Assembly: GCF_024741135.1 (NCBI RefSeq)
Contig: NZ_JANSUY010000002.1
Coordinates: forward strand, 434,001 to 498,000
Length of the DNA: 64,000 bases
Direction: 5' to 3'
DNA from: Aquiflexum gelatinilyticum
GTDB lineage: Bacteria > Bacteroidota > Bacteroidia > Cytophagales > Cyclobacteriaceae
In this document: positions 7,913 through 16,330 of the stretch, in pieces
How positions within the stretch are numbered: position 1 is the first letter of the stretch
Layout of the letters: the number at the start of each line of letters is the position of its first letter
The notes under the pieces: model-generated
What the model saw: only the letters and a program-made list of their open reading frames with translations
Told to the model about the DNA's origin: nothing
The model's database searches: none
Made by a program: the position numbers and the translations under genes

Positions 7913-9439
7913 ATGAATAATAAGAAAGTAGTATTAATGATTTTGGATGGATGGGGCATTGCCACCAATCCGGAGGTGTCTGCAATAGATAAAGCCAAAA
8001 CTCCATTTATAGATGGACTATACAGCAAATACCCTCATTCCAAACTTCAAGCTTCAGGTTTGGCTGTCGGATTGCCGGAAGGCCAAATGGGAAATTCGGA
8101 AGTCGGTCACATGAATATTGGTGCCGGCAGGGTTGTTTATCAGGATTTGGTTAGGATCAATCAAGCTGCCCAAGAGGGGGAATTTGATACACATCCCATT
8201 TTGGTCGAGGCATTTGAATATGCCAAAAAATCCAAAAAGAATGTTCACTTTATCGGTCTATTATCTGATGGAGGCGTACATGCCCATATCAATCATCTCA
8301 AGGCCCTTTGCGACGCAGCCAAAGCAAATGACTTTCATGAAGTTTTTATCCACGCATTTACTGATGGCAGGGACACAGATCCAAAGGGAGGTATCCACTA
8401 TATTAACGAACTCAAAGAGCACTTACAGCATTCTGTCGGGAAGATAGCTTCAGTAATTGGAAGGTATTATGCCATGGACAGGGATAAAAGATGGGAAAGA
8501 GTAAAACTCGCTTATGATGCCATGGTACATGGAGAGGGAGAAAAATCCAAAGATATCATCGCTTCGGTTACCAAATCCTATTCCAACGGCGTTACAGATG
8601 AGTTTATCCGACCTATTATTCAGGTCAACGAGGCAGGAAAGCCTTTGGCTATCATCAAAGAAGGAGATATAGTGATCTGCTTTAACTTCCGTACAGACCG
8701 GGGCAGAGAAATCACCCAAGTCCTAACCCAACAGGATTTTGAGGATTTCAATATGAAAAAACTCAAGTTGAATTATATCACCTTTACCAATTATGATGAT
8801 ACTTTCAAAAATGTCAAAGTCCTATATGACAAAGACAATTTGAACAATACACTAGGAGAAGTACTTTCCAAGCATGGCAAAAAACAGATCCGTATCGCAG
8901 AGACTGAAAAGTATCCCCATGTGACATTCTTCTTTTCAGGGGGAAGAGAGAGTGAGTTTGAAGGTGAAAGCAGGATTCTTTGTCCTTCTCCGAAAGTAGC
9001 TACTTATGACCTCAAACCTGAAATGAGTGCATTTGAAATTGCAACCAAAATCAAAACTGAACTCAAAAAGAAGGAAGTGGATTTCGTTTGTCTCAATTTT
9101 GCGAATCCTGATATGGTCGGCCATACTGGGGTTTTTGAAGCTGCGGTAAAAGCCTGCGAGACTGTTGATGAGTGTGCCAAACAGGTGATATCCACAGGAC
9201 TCGATAATGGCTATACTTTCATCGTCATTGCTGACCATGGAAACAGCGACATGATGATCAATGAAGACGGTACCCCAAATACTGCCCATACGACTAATTT
9301 GGTGCCATGTATCATGGTAGACGGCAAGGATCAGATAATGGTAAATGATGGAAAATTGGGAGATCTAGCACCTACCATCCTTACTTTGATGGGTGTCCCC
9401 GTACCTTCCGAAATGACCGGAAATATCCTGCTGAAATAA
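7913..9439 (+). CDS. gpmI: 2,3-bisphosphoglycerate-independent phosphoglycerate mutase
   Basis: Interconverts 3- and 2-phosphoglycerate in glycolysis and gluconeogenesis, using two Mn ions and a phospho-serine. I start at the ATG at 7913, giving 508 residues, because an upstream in-frame TTG adds 12 residues with no family similarity. From this start the metal ligand is Asp12 in 'MILDGWG' and the nucleophile is Ser62 in 'MGNSEVGH', exactly the family numbering. The second metal site appears as 'NFANPDMVGHTG' and 'IADHGNSD'. It stands alone between convergent and divergent neighbours, with a weak 8-bp hairpin (9455-9496) after the stop. Confidence 0.95.
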   Translation: MNNKKVVLMILDGWGIATNPEVSAIDKAKTPFIDGLYSKYPHSKLQASGLAVGLPEGQMGNSEVGHMNIGAGRVVYQDLVRINQAAQEGEFDTHPILVEAFEYAKKSKKNVHFIGLLSDGGVHAHINHLKALCDAAKANDFHEVFIHAFTDGRDTDPKGGIHYINELKEHLQHSVGKIASVIGRYYAMDRDKRWERVKLAYDAMVHGEGEKSKDIIASVTKSYSNGVTDEFIRPIIQVNEAGKPLAIIKEGDIVICFNFRTDRGREITQVLTQQDFEDFNMKKLKLNYITFTNYDDTFKNVKVLYDKDNLNNTLGEVLSKHGKKQIRIAETEKYPHVTFFFSGGRESEFEGESRILCPSPKVATYDLKPEMSAFEIATKIKTELKKKEVDFVCLNFANPDMVGHTGVFEAAVKACETVDECAKQVISTGLDNGYTFIVIADHGNSDMMINEDGTPNTAHTTNLVPCIMVDGKDQIMVNDGKLGDLAPTILTLMGVPVPSEMTGNILLK

Positions 9440-9528
9440 ATCAAGCCATTTGTGGACAAAGAGTTCATTCATAAATATTTGGATGGATTCTTTGTCATTT
9501 TATACCGATTTGAAAATATCAAGAGAAT

Positions 9529-10083
9529 ATGAAAAATAGTTTGATCGCAGTTTTGGTTTCTGTCACCCTGTTAGGATGTGTTGCTGAAAATAATAATGGG
9601 AACGATTCTGAGACAGTATATTTTCCCGTGAAAGATTATATTGAAGTCACAGCTCTGAATTTGGAAGGGGCCGGGATTATCAAAGAATTGAATTTGAACG
9701 GGGAGAAGGAAACAATAAGAGATACTTTGACTGCTGAAAAATGGCTGGAGGAGCTTGACTTTTTTATTAAAGCGGATATCAGCAGGCCAAGTTTGGCAGG
9801 ATCCTATGAAACCCAAAGGAGTCCTGAGTTCCTAATCCATAGCCTGAAGGAAGGCGAAAAGGGGGAAGTACAAAAGATTGTAGTAAAATATGAGGATGAA
9901 GTGATCAAAGAAGTTTCTTTTTCTATCAAAAATTCAAACTTATTTTACACTTCAGAGACTCGTGGTGTGATCTTCAATCAAAGCTTGACCGGCAAACTTG
10001 ACCATTTTGTAGTAGAAACCATGCAAAAAGTGATTTTTTTGAAACCTAACAAGATGATCATCAATGCCTCTGTTGTTTGGTAA
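9529..10083 (+). CDS. uncharacterised lipoprotein
   Basis: A 184-residue protein with a lipoprotein signal ending in LLGC (Cys17), followed by a short Asn-rich linker. The body, about residues 30-184, is mixed beta strands with charged turns and has no motif I recognise. Similar small lipoproteins are common in Cytophagales and may be known only as hypothetical. It lies 89 bases after gpmI on the same strand, beyond a weak hairpin, and ends at a strong terminator shared with the convergent NhaD gene. The function is unknown. Confidence 0.7.
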   Translation: MKNSLIAVLVSVTLLGCVAENNNGNDSETVYFPVKDYIEVTALNLEGAGIIKELNLNGEKETIRDTLTAEKWLEELDFFIKADISRPSLAGSYETQRSPEFLIHSLKEGEKGEVQKIVVKYEDEVIKEVSFSIKNSNLFYTSETRGVIFNQSLTGKLDHFVVETMQKVIFLKPNKMIINASVVW

Positions 10084-10130
10084 CAATCCGACCAATTTTC
10101 AGCAATTGGTCGGATTGGAATTAATTTTTT
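10084..10130. terminator. bidirectional terminator between lipoprotein and nhaD genes
   Basis: CAATCCGACCAATT (10084-10097) and AATTGGTCGGATTG (10104-10117) form a perfect 14-bp stem with a 6-base loop. A T-rich tract follows on the plus strand. Confidence 0.88.
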
Positions 10131-11626
10131 TAGACAAAGGCAAAAAATACCAGCCAGACTATCAATAAGATCGGGAGCAGAATCGGGAGTGAGAACCTGA
10201 TGATGTACCCAAAGAATGAGGGCATTTTAATACCACTTTGCTCAGCTATAGACTTAACCATAAAATTGGGACCGTTTCCAATATAAGTCATCGCCCCAAA
10301 AAACACAGAGGCAAGTGAAATAGCCATAAGCTCAAATGATGAATCTACATAATTATTGAGGGCAAAATTTCTGACATCTTCAATGTTGCCGATTTCTGCA
10401 CCTTGTGAAGCCATGGCTGCTGCAAGGAAGTTGAGGTAAGTTGGAGCGTTGTCCAATACTCCGGATAAAACCCCTGTACCCCAATAAAGCGTATTGTGGG
10501 TGATCAAAGCAGCCCCTTCAGGGGATTTGGCAAAATTTCCAACCAATTCCAAAGCAGGCATCATTGTTCCAAATATTCCGATGAAAATGAAGGCTACTTC
10601 AAGTATGGGTTCAAAGTTAAACTCATTTCCTTTTATGGCTTTTTGGTCAGCAAACCTGTAACTCATGTAGGCCACAGATAACATGATGATCTCCCTTACA
10701 AAAGAGAATTTTTGCCCATCATAATGGATGGCAGGTACCCAATCCAACACATTTGGATCCAAAAATACAGAACCAATGATCACCATCAACCAAATAAAAT
10801 TCCTAGAGCCAATCAAGGCAAATTTATTGGTATAAGTCACTTCTTCAAGGTTTTCCTCTTCATTTGCTTTGCCAAGTTTTCTGTCAATAACATAAAATAC
10901 GCCTGCCAACAAGAGCAATGCCAACATCCAAGCAGGCCAGTTATGTTCGATTGTCCAGAAAAAGGGCACGCCCTTAAGGAAGCCAAGGAATAATGGCGGA
11001 TCACCGATGGGAGTCAGAGATCCTCCGATATTGCTGACCATAAAAATAAAAAAGATGATGTGGTATGGCTGGATATTGCCTTTGTTCAACCTGATGAAAG
11101 GACGTACCAGAAGCATAGATGCACCAGTGGTCCCAATAAGGTTGGACACCACAGCCCCAACCAAAAGAAGTGTCACATTGGCAAATGGTGTAGCTTTTTT
11201 ATCAATTTCGATTAGAATTCCACCGGATGCAATATAAAGGGAAGAAAGAAGGGCAATGAACTGGATATATTCTGCCAAAGCATGGACGGGACCATGGACA
11301 TTATGCAAAACAAACAGATAATAGAAGACTACTAAAATAGCCAATCCGACAGCAATTTTTGGATAATTATGGTGCCAGAAATTTTCATAGAATAAAGGCC
11401 CTGTTGCAATCATCAACAACAAAGCCACAAATGGAATAACCAGCCATACAGGAGCGGAACCATGAACATCATGTCCATCTTCGTGACCGCCTTCACCCGA
11501 ATGTTGATCCATGGATTCCCCATCAATCAGTTCTGATTGGGTCTCTGTTTGGGCTTTTGCATCGGGAACAGTGGCTAAAAAAACCATTCCAAAAACAAAT
11601 ATGAAAACGGCAAATAGGTTCTTCAT
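10130..11626 (-). CDS. nhaD: NhaD-type sodium:proton antiporter
   Basis: An inner-membrane Na+/H+ antiporter of the ion-transporter superfamily, used for sodium and pH homeostasis. I start at the ATG at 11626 (498 residues), because the region upstream to the in-frame TTG lacks signal character. Residues 1-26 look like a signal peptide (cleavage after DAKA). A short periplasmic segment rich in acidic residues and histidines follows (His42, 48, 52, 55), and then about 12 membrane helices. Family signatures include 'LIGTTGASMLLVRP', 'GGSLTPIGDPPLFLGFLKG' and 'LDNAPTYLNF'. The gene is alone. Sodium dependence fits a marine or saline habitat. Confidence 0.88.
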   Translation of the reverse strand: MKNLFAVFIFVFGMVFLATVPDAKAQTETQSELIDGESMDQHSGEGGHEDGHDVHGSAPVWLVIPFVALLLMIATGPLFYENFWHHNYPKIAVGLAILVVFYYLFVLHNVHGPVHALAEYIQFIALLSSLYIASGGILIEIDKKATPFANVTLLLVGAVVSNLIGTTGASMLLVRPFIRLNKGNIQPYHIIFFIFMVSNIGGSLTPIGDPPLFLGFLKGVPFFWTIEHNWPAWMLALLLLAGVFYVIDRKLGKANEEENLEEVTYTNKFALIGSRNFIWLMVIIGSVFLDPNVLDWVPAIHYDGQKFSFVREIIMLSVAYMSYRFADQKAIKGNEFNFEPILEVAFIFIGIFGTMMPALELVGNFAKSPEGAALITHNTLYWGTGVLSGVLDNAPTYLNFLAAAMASQGAEIGNIEDVRNFALNNYVDSSFELMAISLASVFFGAMTYIGNGPNFMVKSIAEQSGIKMPSFFGYIIRFSLPILLPILLIVWLVFFAFV

Positions 11627-11768
11627 TAATTTTAAAATTAAGCAGTCTTTCTCAACAGTTTTTGGTTTCCGAAAACCCAATAATTTACATTAATCAATAT
11701 ACAAATTTGGACTTTACTTTCGCTAAACTACTTATTTTGATTGAAAAGGTCAGCATACTAAATAAGCT

Positions 11769-11803
11769 CCGAGAGGAATTAATTTAAAATTAACGCCTCT
11801 CGG
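11769..11803. other. 8-bp inverted repeat between dehydrogenase and nhaD
   Basis: CCGAGAGG (11769-11776) pairs with CCTCTCGG (11796-11803) around an AT-only 19-base centre that is itself partly self-complementary. It is downstream of the dehydrogenase and upstream of nhaD on the minus strand. No strong T-run follows, so it could be a weak terminator or part of the nhaD control region. Confidence 0.4.
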
Positions 11804-11820
11804 CTGATGATTGGTAAAAT

Positions 11821-11856
11821 GTTTATACCAACTGTTTCGTTTATACCAACTGTTTC
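11821..11856. repeat. perfect 18-bp tandem duplication across a stop codon
   Basis: An 18-base unit occurs twice back to back (11821-11838, 11839-11856). On the minus strand it covers the last codons of the dehydrogenase (Lys-Gln-Leu-Val-stop), and the second copy repeats the same codons and stop in the same frame. It is a recent slippage duplication that leaves the protein unchanged. Confidence 0.9.
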
Positions 11857-13067
11857 AACGCTATCTCCAGTGAGGTTTCTCCAAGTTTGGTTTTTGAGCT
11901 GTTTTTATCAAATGTAAGGTTGAGAGCATCAGCAATCGTTTTGCTTACATCACCAAATATCGCCTCATCGGTCAATACCGCATTATCAGACATCAGGTAG
12001 GCAAATACCCGCGCCATTCCACAATTTGCGATAAAATCCGGGATCAGTGATATTTTTTCATCAAGCCAAACCCCAATAGGACCAAAGAAAATCTCGGGAT
12101 CGGCAAAAGGTACATTAGCGCCACAGCTGATCACTTCCAATCCAGCCTTGACCATTCGTTCAGCTTGGTATTTGGTCACCAATCTGGAAGCAGCAGCCGG
12201 AATAAATATTTCACATTCCACATCCCAGATTTGCTCATTCAGGTCCGCAAAAGGGATCATGTTATCGGCAATCAGTTTATTACCTTCTCTTTTGATGAAC
12301 AATTCTCTGATTTCATCCAATGTAAATCCTGCAGGATTGATCAAGCCTCCGTCCCGGTCAATGATTCCGACGATTTTTACCCCTTCGACTGCTAAAAAAC
12401 AAGCGGCCGCTGCCCCGACATTTCCCCAGCCTTGAATGATGGCACGCTTATTTTTGATTTTTCCTCCCCAAATGGAGTAATAATGCCTGACCGCCTCCGC
12501 TACGCCAAAGCCTGTAATCATGTCAGCTACTTTGTATTTTTTTGGACCGTTGGGAGTGTAATGAGGATCTTCCAATACTTTGGATACCCCCTGCCTTAAC
12601 TGTCCTATCTTTCTGATTTTTTCTGGCTCTGTGGCATGAAAATGTCCGTTTACAATTCCTTCTTGGGGATGCCAGAGACCATAATTTTCTGTAATGGGAA
12701 TGACTTCATGAATCTCATCAATATTGAGGTCCCCGCCGGTCCCGTAATAACTCTTTAATAATGGCATGACCGCCTTGTACCAGCGTCTGAGCACCTCTTC
12801 TTTTCTAGGGTCATTTGGATCAAAATTAATACCTGATTTTGCGCCTCCGATATCAGGTCCAGAGATGGTAAATTTGACCTCCATGGTTTTGGCAAGGGAC
12901 TCTACTTCTCTTCTGTCAAGCCCTTTTCGCATTCTGGTGCCCCCGCCGGCAGCACCACCTCTAAGGGAATTGATGACAACCCATCCTTCTGCCTCGGATT
13001 CGCTGTCACTCCATTCAAAAATAATTTCGGGTTGTTTGTTCTCAAACTTTTTGAGTAGTTCTTTCAT
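11841..13067 (-). CDS. Glu/Leu/Phe/Val family amino-acid dehydrogenase
   Basis: An NAD(P)-dependent oxidative deaminase that links an amino acid to its 2-oxo acid and ammonium. The 408 residues show the N-terminal substrate domain with 'RGGAAGGGTRMRKGL', Lys65 in 'MEVKFTISG', and the catalytic-lysine loop GGAKSGI at 74-80. The Rossmann motif GWGNVG lies near residue 215. The GGAKSGI variant and the length fit the Bacteroidota group usually called Glu or Leu dehydrogenase; the substrate cannot be fixed without modelling. A candidate -7 box lies at 13093-13100. The C-terminus carries an exact tandem duplication described separately. Confidence 0.85.
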   Translation of the reverse strand: MKELLKKFENKQPEIIFEWSDSESEAEGWVVINSLRGGAAGGGTRMRKGLDRREVESLAKTMEVKFTISGPDIGGAKSGINFDPNDPRKEEVLRRWYKAVMPLLKSYYGTGGDLNIDEIHEVIPITENYGLWHPQEGIVNGHFHATEPEKIRKIGQLRQGVSKVLEDPHYTPNGPKKYKVADMITGFGVAEAVRHYYSIWGGKIKNKRAIIQGWGNVGAAAACFLAVEGVKIVGIIDRDGGLINPAGFTLDEIRELFIKREGNKLIADNMIPFADLNEQIWDVECEIFIPAAASRLVTKYQAERMVKAGLEVISCGANVPFADPEIFFGPIGVWLDEKISLIPDFIANCGMARVFAYLMSDNAVLTDEAIFGDVSKTIADALNLTFDKNSSKTKLGETSLEIALKQLV

Positions 13068-13092
13068 GGTAATTATTTGGGTTTATAGCTGG

Positions 13093-13100
13093 CAAAAATA
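13093..13100 (-). promoter_or_regulatory. candidate -7 box (TATTTTTG) for the dehydrogenase
   Basis: On the minus strand the bases match TAnnTTTG, 25 bases before the ATG at 13067. No clear -33 element is visible. Confidence 0.4.
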
Positions 13101-13133
13101 GAAATATTCTCCATGCTAAAAAGCCCTTCAGAT

Positions 13134-14213
13134 TCATAATCCATGAAGAAGACCACCACTGTTGTCTCTCAAAGCTCCAGTCACCGTTGAGAGCGAATTG
13201 TTTTCACCCCTTAATCGTAACACTCCCAAAAATGCAAAAATAAGGGCCTCTTTGAAATTGATGAGCATGGGATCTGCTTGGGTGATTTCAATATCCTCTC
13301 CAATGAATTCACCTAATTTTTCCATAAAAAACGTGTTGAAAGCGCCACCTCCTGTCACCAAGACTTTTGTTTTTTTACCCGAGTGAGGAATCATTATTTT
13401 ACTGATTTGTTCGACATAATGAATGACCAAGGTGTGGAGCACATTTTCAGGCTTATGCTTTCCACTTACTTCCAATATTTTAAGATAGTCGTCGAGGTCT
13501 TCTCTTCCGAGTGATTTGGCTCCTTCTATCTGATAATAGGGCAGGTTGTTGAGTTGCTTAAGTACTTTTTTCAAAAGCTTTCCTTTTTTCGCCAGTTTTC
13601 CATTTTTGTCATAAGGTTTTCCACAGATTTCCGCAAAATGGTTGAGAAGAAGATTGAAGGGACAAATATCAAACGCGATCCTCTTATCCTCTAAATCCAT
13701 GCTGATATTGGCAATTCCGCCAAGATTGATACAATAATCATATTCTGAAAAAAGAAGCTTATCGCCGATCGGTACCAATGGTGCTCCCTGACCTCCGAGC
13801 TGTACATCCAGCATTCTAAAATCATTGATGACAGGAATTCCGCATGCAGTGTGCAATGCCCAGCCATTTCCAATCTGAAGACTCAGTTTTTTGGACGGCT
13901 GATGGAATACTGTATGTCCATGAGAGGCAACAGCTTCGACTTCAAGTCCATTGTTTTGGACAAAATTCCGGACTTGCTCCCCCATCCATTGCCCAAATTC
14001 CACATCAAGAAGCGATAAACGATAGCCATTCATGAGATGGGATTTCTTAAGTTTTTTTCCCAAGTTTTTTGGAAAAGGAACCGTTTCACTTCTTTGGATC
14101 TGAAAAGTCCAGTTTTCCTTTTTTTCAAATTCGCAATAAGCGATATCCAGTCCATCTCCTGATGTGCCGGACATCAGTCCGATTACTTTATAGGTATTGG
14201 TAAGCGTCTTCAT
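13134..14213 (-). CDS. anmK: anhydro-N-acetylmuramic acid kinase
   Basis: Phosphorylates and opens 1,6-anhydro-MurNAc released during peptidoglycan turnover, feeding it back into cell-wall synthesis. The 359 residues begin with the ATP-binding 'GLMSGTSGDGLD' (residues 12-23). They continue with 'SHGHTVFHQP', the substrate-site 'VINDFRMLDVQLGGQGAPLVP' region and 'INLGGIANIS', all diagnostic for AnmK. The C-terminal 'VLVTGGGAFNTFFMEKL' phosphate loop is intact. It is divergent from coaX, with a 107-base gap. No other recycling gene is in the window. Confidence 0.95.
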   Translation of the reverse strand: MKTLTNTYKVIGLMSGTSGDGLDIAYCEFEKKENWTFQIQRSETVPFPKNLGKKLKKSHLMNGYRLSLLDVEFGQWMGEQVRNFVQNNGLEVEAVASHGHTVFHQPSKKLSLQIGNGWALHTACGIPVINDFRMLDVQLGGQGAPLVPIGDKLLFSEYDYCINLGGIANISMDLEDKRIAFDICPFNLLLNHFAEICGKPYDKNGKLAKKGKLLKKVLKQLNNLPYYQIEGAKSLGREDLDDYLKILEVSGKHKPENVLHTLVIHYVEQISKIMIPHSGKKTKVLVTGGGAFNTFFMEKLGEFIGEDIEITQADPMLINFKEALIFAFLGVLRLRGENNSLSTVTGALRDNSGGLLHGL

Positions 14214-14320
14214 GGGTTAATTTTTGTTAAATAAATCTCCCTAAAGTTAAATTTATTTTATTCAAAAAGTGGGATGTTGGATTTTGACTAATTTCGCCTA
14301 AGTCTATCGATTTTGAAAAC

Positions 14321-15052
14321 TTGAATTTGAAACAGCTAGTAGTAGATATCGGAAATACTAGGATCAAAGCAGCCATATTTGGAAATGATATGCTGTTGAA
14401 AGAATTCATTTTTGAGGACTTCAATTCGTTTTTGGAAGAATCCAAAATTCAGGAATTCGACCATGCAATCATCAGTTCGGTGACATATACCGAGGACAGG
14501 CTTAAAGAATTGTTGGATTTTGAGTTTTTATTCCTGGATTCCAAAACATTATTGCCTTTCAAAAACTTATACGCCACGCCTGAGACATTGGGAGTGGACC
14601 GCAAAGCTGCAGTAGTAGGTGCCAGGACTATTTTCAAAGACTGTCCTATACTCGCCATAGATCTGGGAAGTTGCATAACCTATGATTTCATGGATGTAAA
14701 TGACCGCTATTTAGGTGGCGCGATCACTCCCGGACTGCAGATGAGATTAAAGGCAATGAACCAATTGACTGCAAGACTTCCCTTGGTGGATTTGGAGCAG
14801 GGAATTATCCCAAAGTTTGTAGGAGACAGCACCGTCTCCTGTTTAAGGTCAGGAGTATATTATGGAATCCAATTTGAAATGAAAGGGTTTATCCAAGAAT
14901 ATCAGGAACAATACCATGGTTTGAAGGTCATTATTTGTGGAGGTGACTCAAAAATCTTTGAAAGCTTAACAAAAGACCACATATTTGTAATCCCTAATTT
15001 GGTCCTGCATGGATTGAATAGAATATTAAGCTACAATGTCAATTACCAATAG
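14321..15052 (+). CDS. coaX: type III pantothenate kinase
   Basis: Catalyses the first step of coenzyme A synthesis, pantothenate phosphorylation. The 243 residues carry the three CoaX signatures: 'VVDIGNTRIKAA' at residues 7-18, 'AIDLGSCITYDF' and 'GGAITPGLQMRLKAM'. The start is a TTG at 14321; a second in-frame TTG two codons later is also possible and no nearby ATG exists. The last 17 bases overlap the next gene, pointing to translational coupling in a coaX-OMP-TPR operon that is common in Bacteroidota. Confidence 0.93.
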   Translation: MNLKQLVVDIGNTRIKAAIFGNDMLLKEFIFEDFNSFLEESKIQEFDHAIISSVTYTEDRLKELLDFEFLFLDSKTLLPFKNLYATPETLGVDRKAAVVGARTIFKDCPILAIDLGSCITYDFMDVNDRYLGGAITPGLQMRLKAMNQLTARLPLVDLEQGIIPKFVGDSTVSCLRSGVYYGIQFEMKGFIQEYQEQYHGLKVIICGGDSKIFESLTKDHIFVIPNLVLHGLNRILSYNVNYQ

Positions 15053-16319
15053 GATTAGATTTCTGGGTGTGTTATGCACCTTTTTCATTTTCTCACAGGC
15101 CTTCCCACAGTCAAGTTCCTCAACTTACAGTGCACTTGGGTTGGGTGAATTTAATTATGCCGGCCTTACCCAAAATCAAGGTATGGGCGGTTTGGGTATA
15201 AGTTTTGGTACCGGATGGGGGGTCAATTACATGAACCCTGCTTTGACCACGAGGAATACGATTTTTAATTTTCAGGCAGCTCTTAACTACAAAAGAATCA
15301 ACGTCACGAGCTCCTCCGACAATCAGACTATTGATGGAGGAGGTATTTCATATGTGGCCTTGTCTTTTCCTGTCAAGTCCGGAAAAAGGACCCTAGGGAT
15401 GGGATTGGGAGAAATTTCAAGTGTCAATTACAGCATTCTTGTCAGTGGGGAAGTGACCAATTCTGACTTCAATTCTATCAATAGAGTGGAAGGAGAAGGC
15501 GGAATTTCGGAGGCATATCTTTCATATGGTTTTGTTTTAGCCAAAAATTTAAGCCTTGGAATTCATGGTTCTTATTTGTTTGGATCTACCATAAGAACAA
15601 ACCAACTGGCCTTGTTGAATCCGGAAGAAGAGGAGTTTGGATTCCAAACTGAATACTATGAAAGATTGACTGTAAGCGATGTTACTTTCAAAGGTGGGGT
15701 TCATTATTATTTCAAATCAGGCAGCAAAAGTAACATCCACCTTGGAGCCACCTATCATGCATTTGGAAATATTAATGGAAAAGAATTTGCTAAGATTGCC
15801 GATTTTGGTCAAGCTAGCAAACCCGATTCGGATGGTGACATCCTCAGGAACAATGAAAAAGGAACGGTATTTATCCCAAGTAACTTAGGTTATGGGATTT
15901 CTTATGAAAAAATAAATAAATTTGTAATTGGTCTAGAAGCTCAAATGCAAAATTTTAGCCAATATCGTTCCTTCTCAGGAGTTCAGGGTGAACTAGGTGA
16001 TACTTACAGGGTTGCATTGGGAGGACAGTTGATTCCTAATTTCTCAACGGTCAATTCTATATTCAAAAGGTCGACAATTAGGTTCGGCGTTGAATACCAG
16101 CAAACTCCCTTCATCTTGAACCAGACTCAGATCAGTGATATTGGCATCAATTTTGGAGCTTCAGTACCTATCAACAGTTTATCATTGATGAACTTTGCAG
16201 TCAAATTTGGTTCGAGAGGTACCCTCAACAATGGATTGATCAAAGAAGAATACTTTGGCGTCACCTTAGGATTCTCATTGAATGACAATAGCTGGTTTTA
16301 CAAACGCGTATTCGAATAA
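15036..16319 (+). CDS. putative outer-membrane beta-barrel protein
   Basis: A 427-residue protein with a signal peptide (hydrophobic 'FLGVLCTFFIFSQA', cleavage near residue 24), then Gly- and aromatic-rich alternating strands such as 'STYSALGLGEFNYAGLTQNQ' and an aromatic C-terminal end ('DNSWFYKRVFE'). This pattern fits an outer-membrane beta-barrel, possibly FadL/OmpP1-like, but no specific transport motif is seen. It overlaps coaX by 17 bases and is followed after 11 bases by a TPR protein. Orthologous neighbours recur in Bacteroidota, so an envelope role linked to the lptC block downstream is plausible but unproven. Confidence 0.7.
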   Translation: MSITNRIRFLGVLCTFFIFSQAFPQSSSSTYSALGLGEFNYAGLTQNQGMGGLGISFGTGWGVNYMNPALTTRNTIFNFQAALNYKRINVTSSSDNQTIDGGGISYVALSFPVKSGKRTLGMGLGEISSVNYSILVSGEVTNSDFNSINRVEGEGGISEAYLSYGFVLAKNLSLGIHGSYLFGSTIRTNQLALLNPEEEEFGFQTEYYERLTVSDVTFKGGVHYYFKSGSKSNIHLGATYHAFGNINGKEFAKIADFGQASKPDSDGDILRNNEKGTVFIPSNLGYGISYEKINKFVIGLEAQMQNFSQYRSFSGVQGELGDTYRVALGGQLIPNFSTVNSIFKRSTIRFGVEYQQTPFILNQTQISDIGINFGASVPINSLSLMNFAVKFGSRGTLNNGLIKEEYFGVTLGFSLNDNSWFYKRVFE

Positions 16320-16330
16320 CACTAACAGAT

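Noticed and set aside
11769-11803. Inverted repeat as a standard terminator of the dehydrogenase
   Set aside because: The stem is good, but the loop is 19 bases and no T-run follows on the minus strand, so I list it as a site of unknown role.
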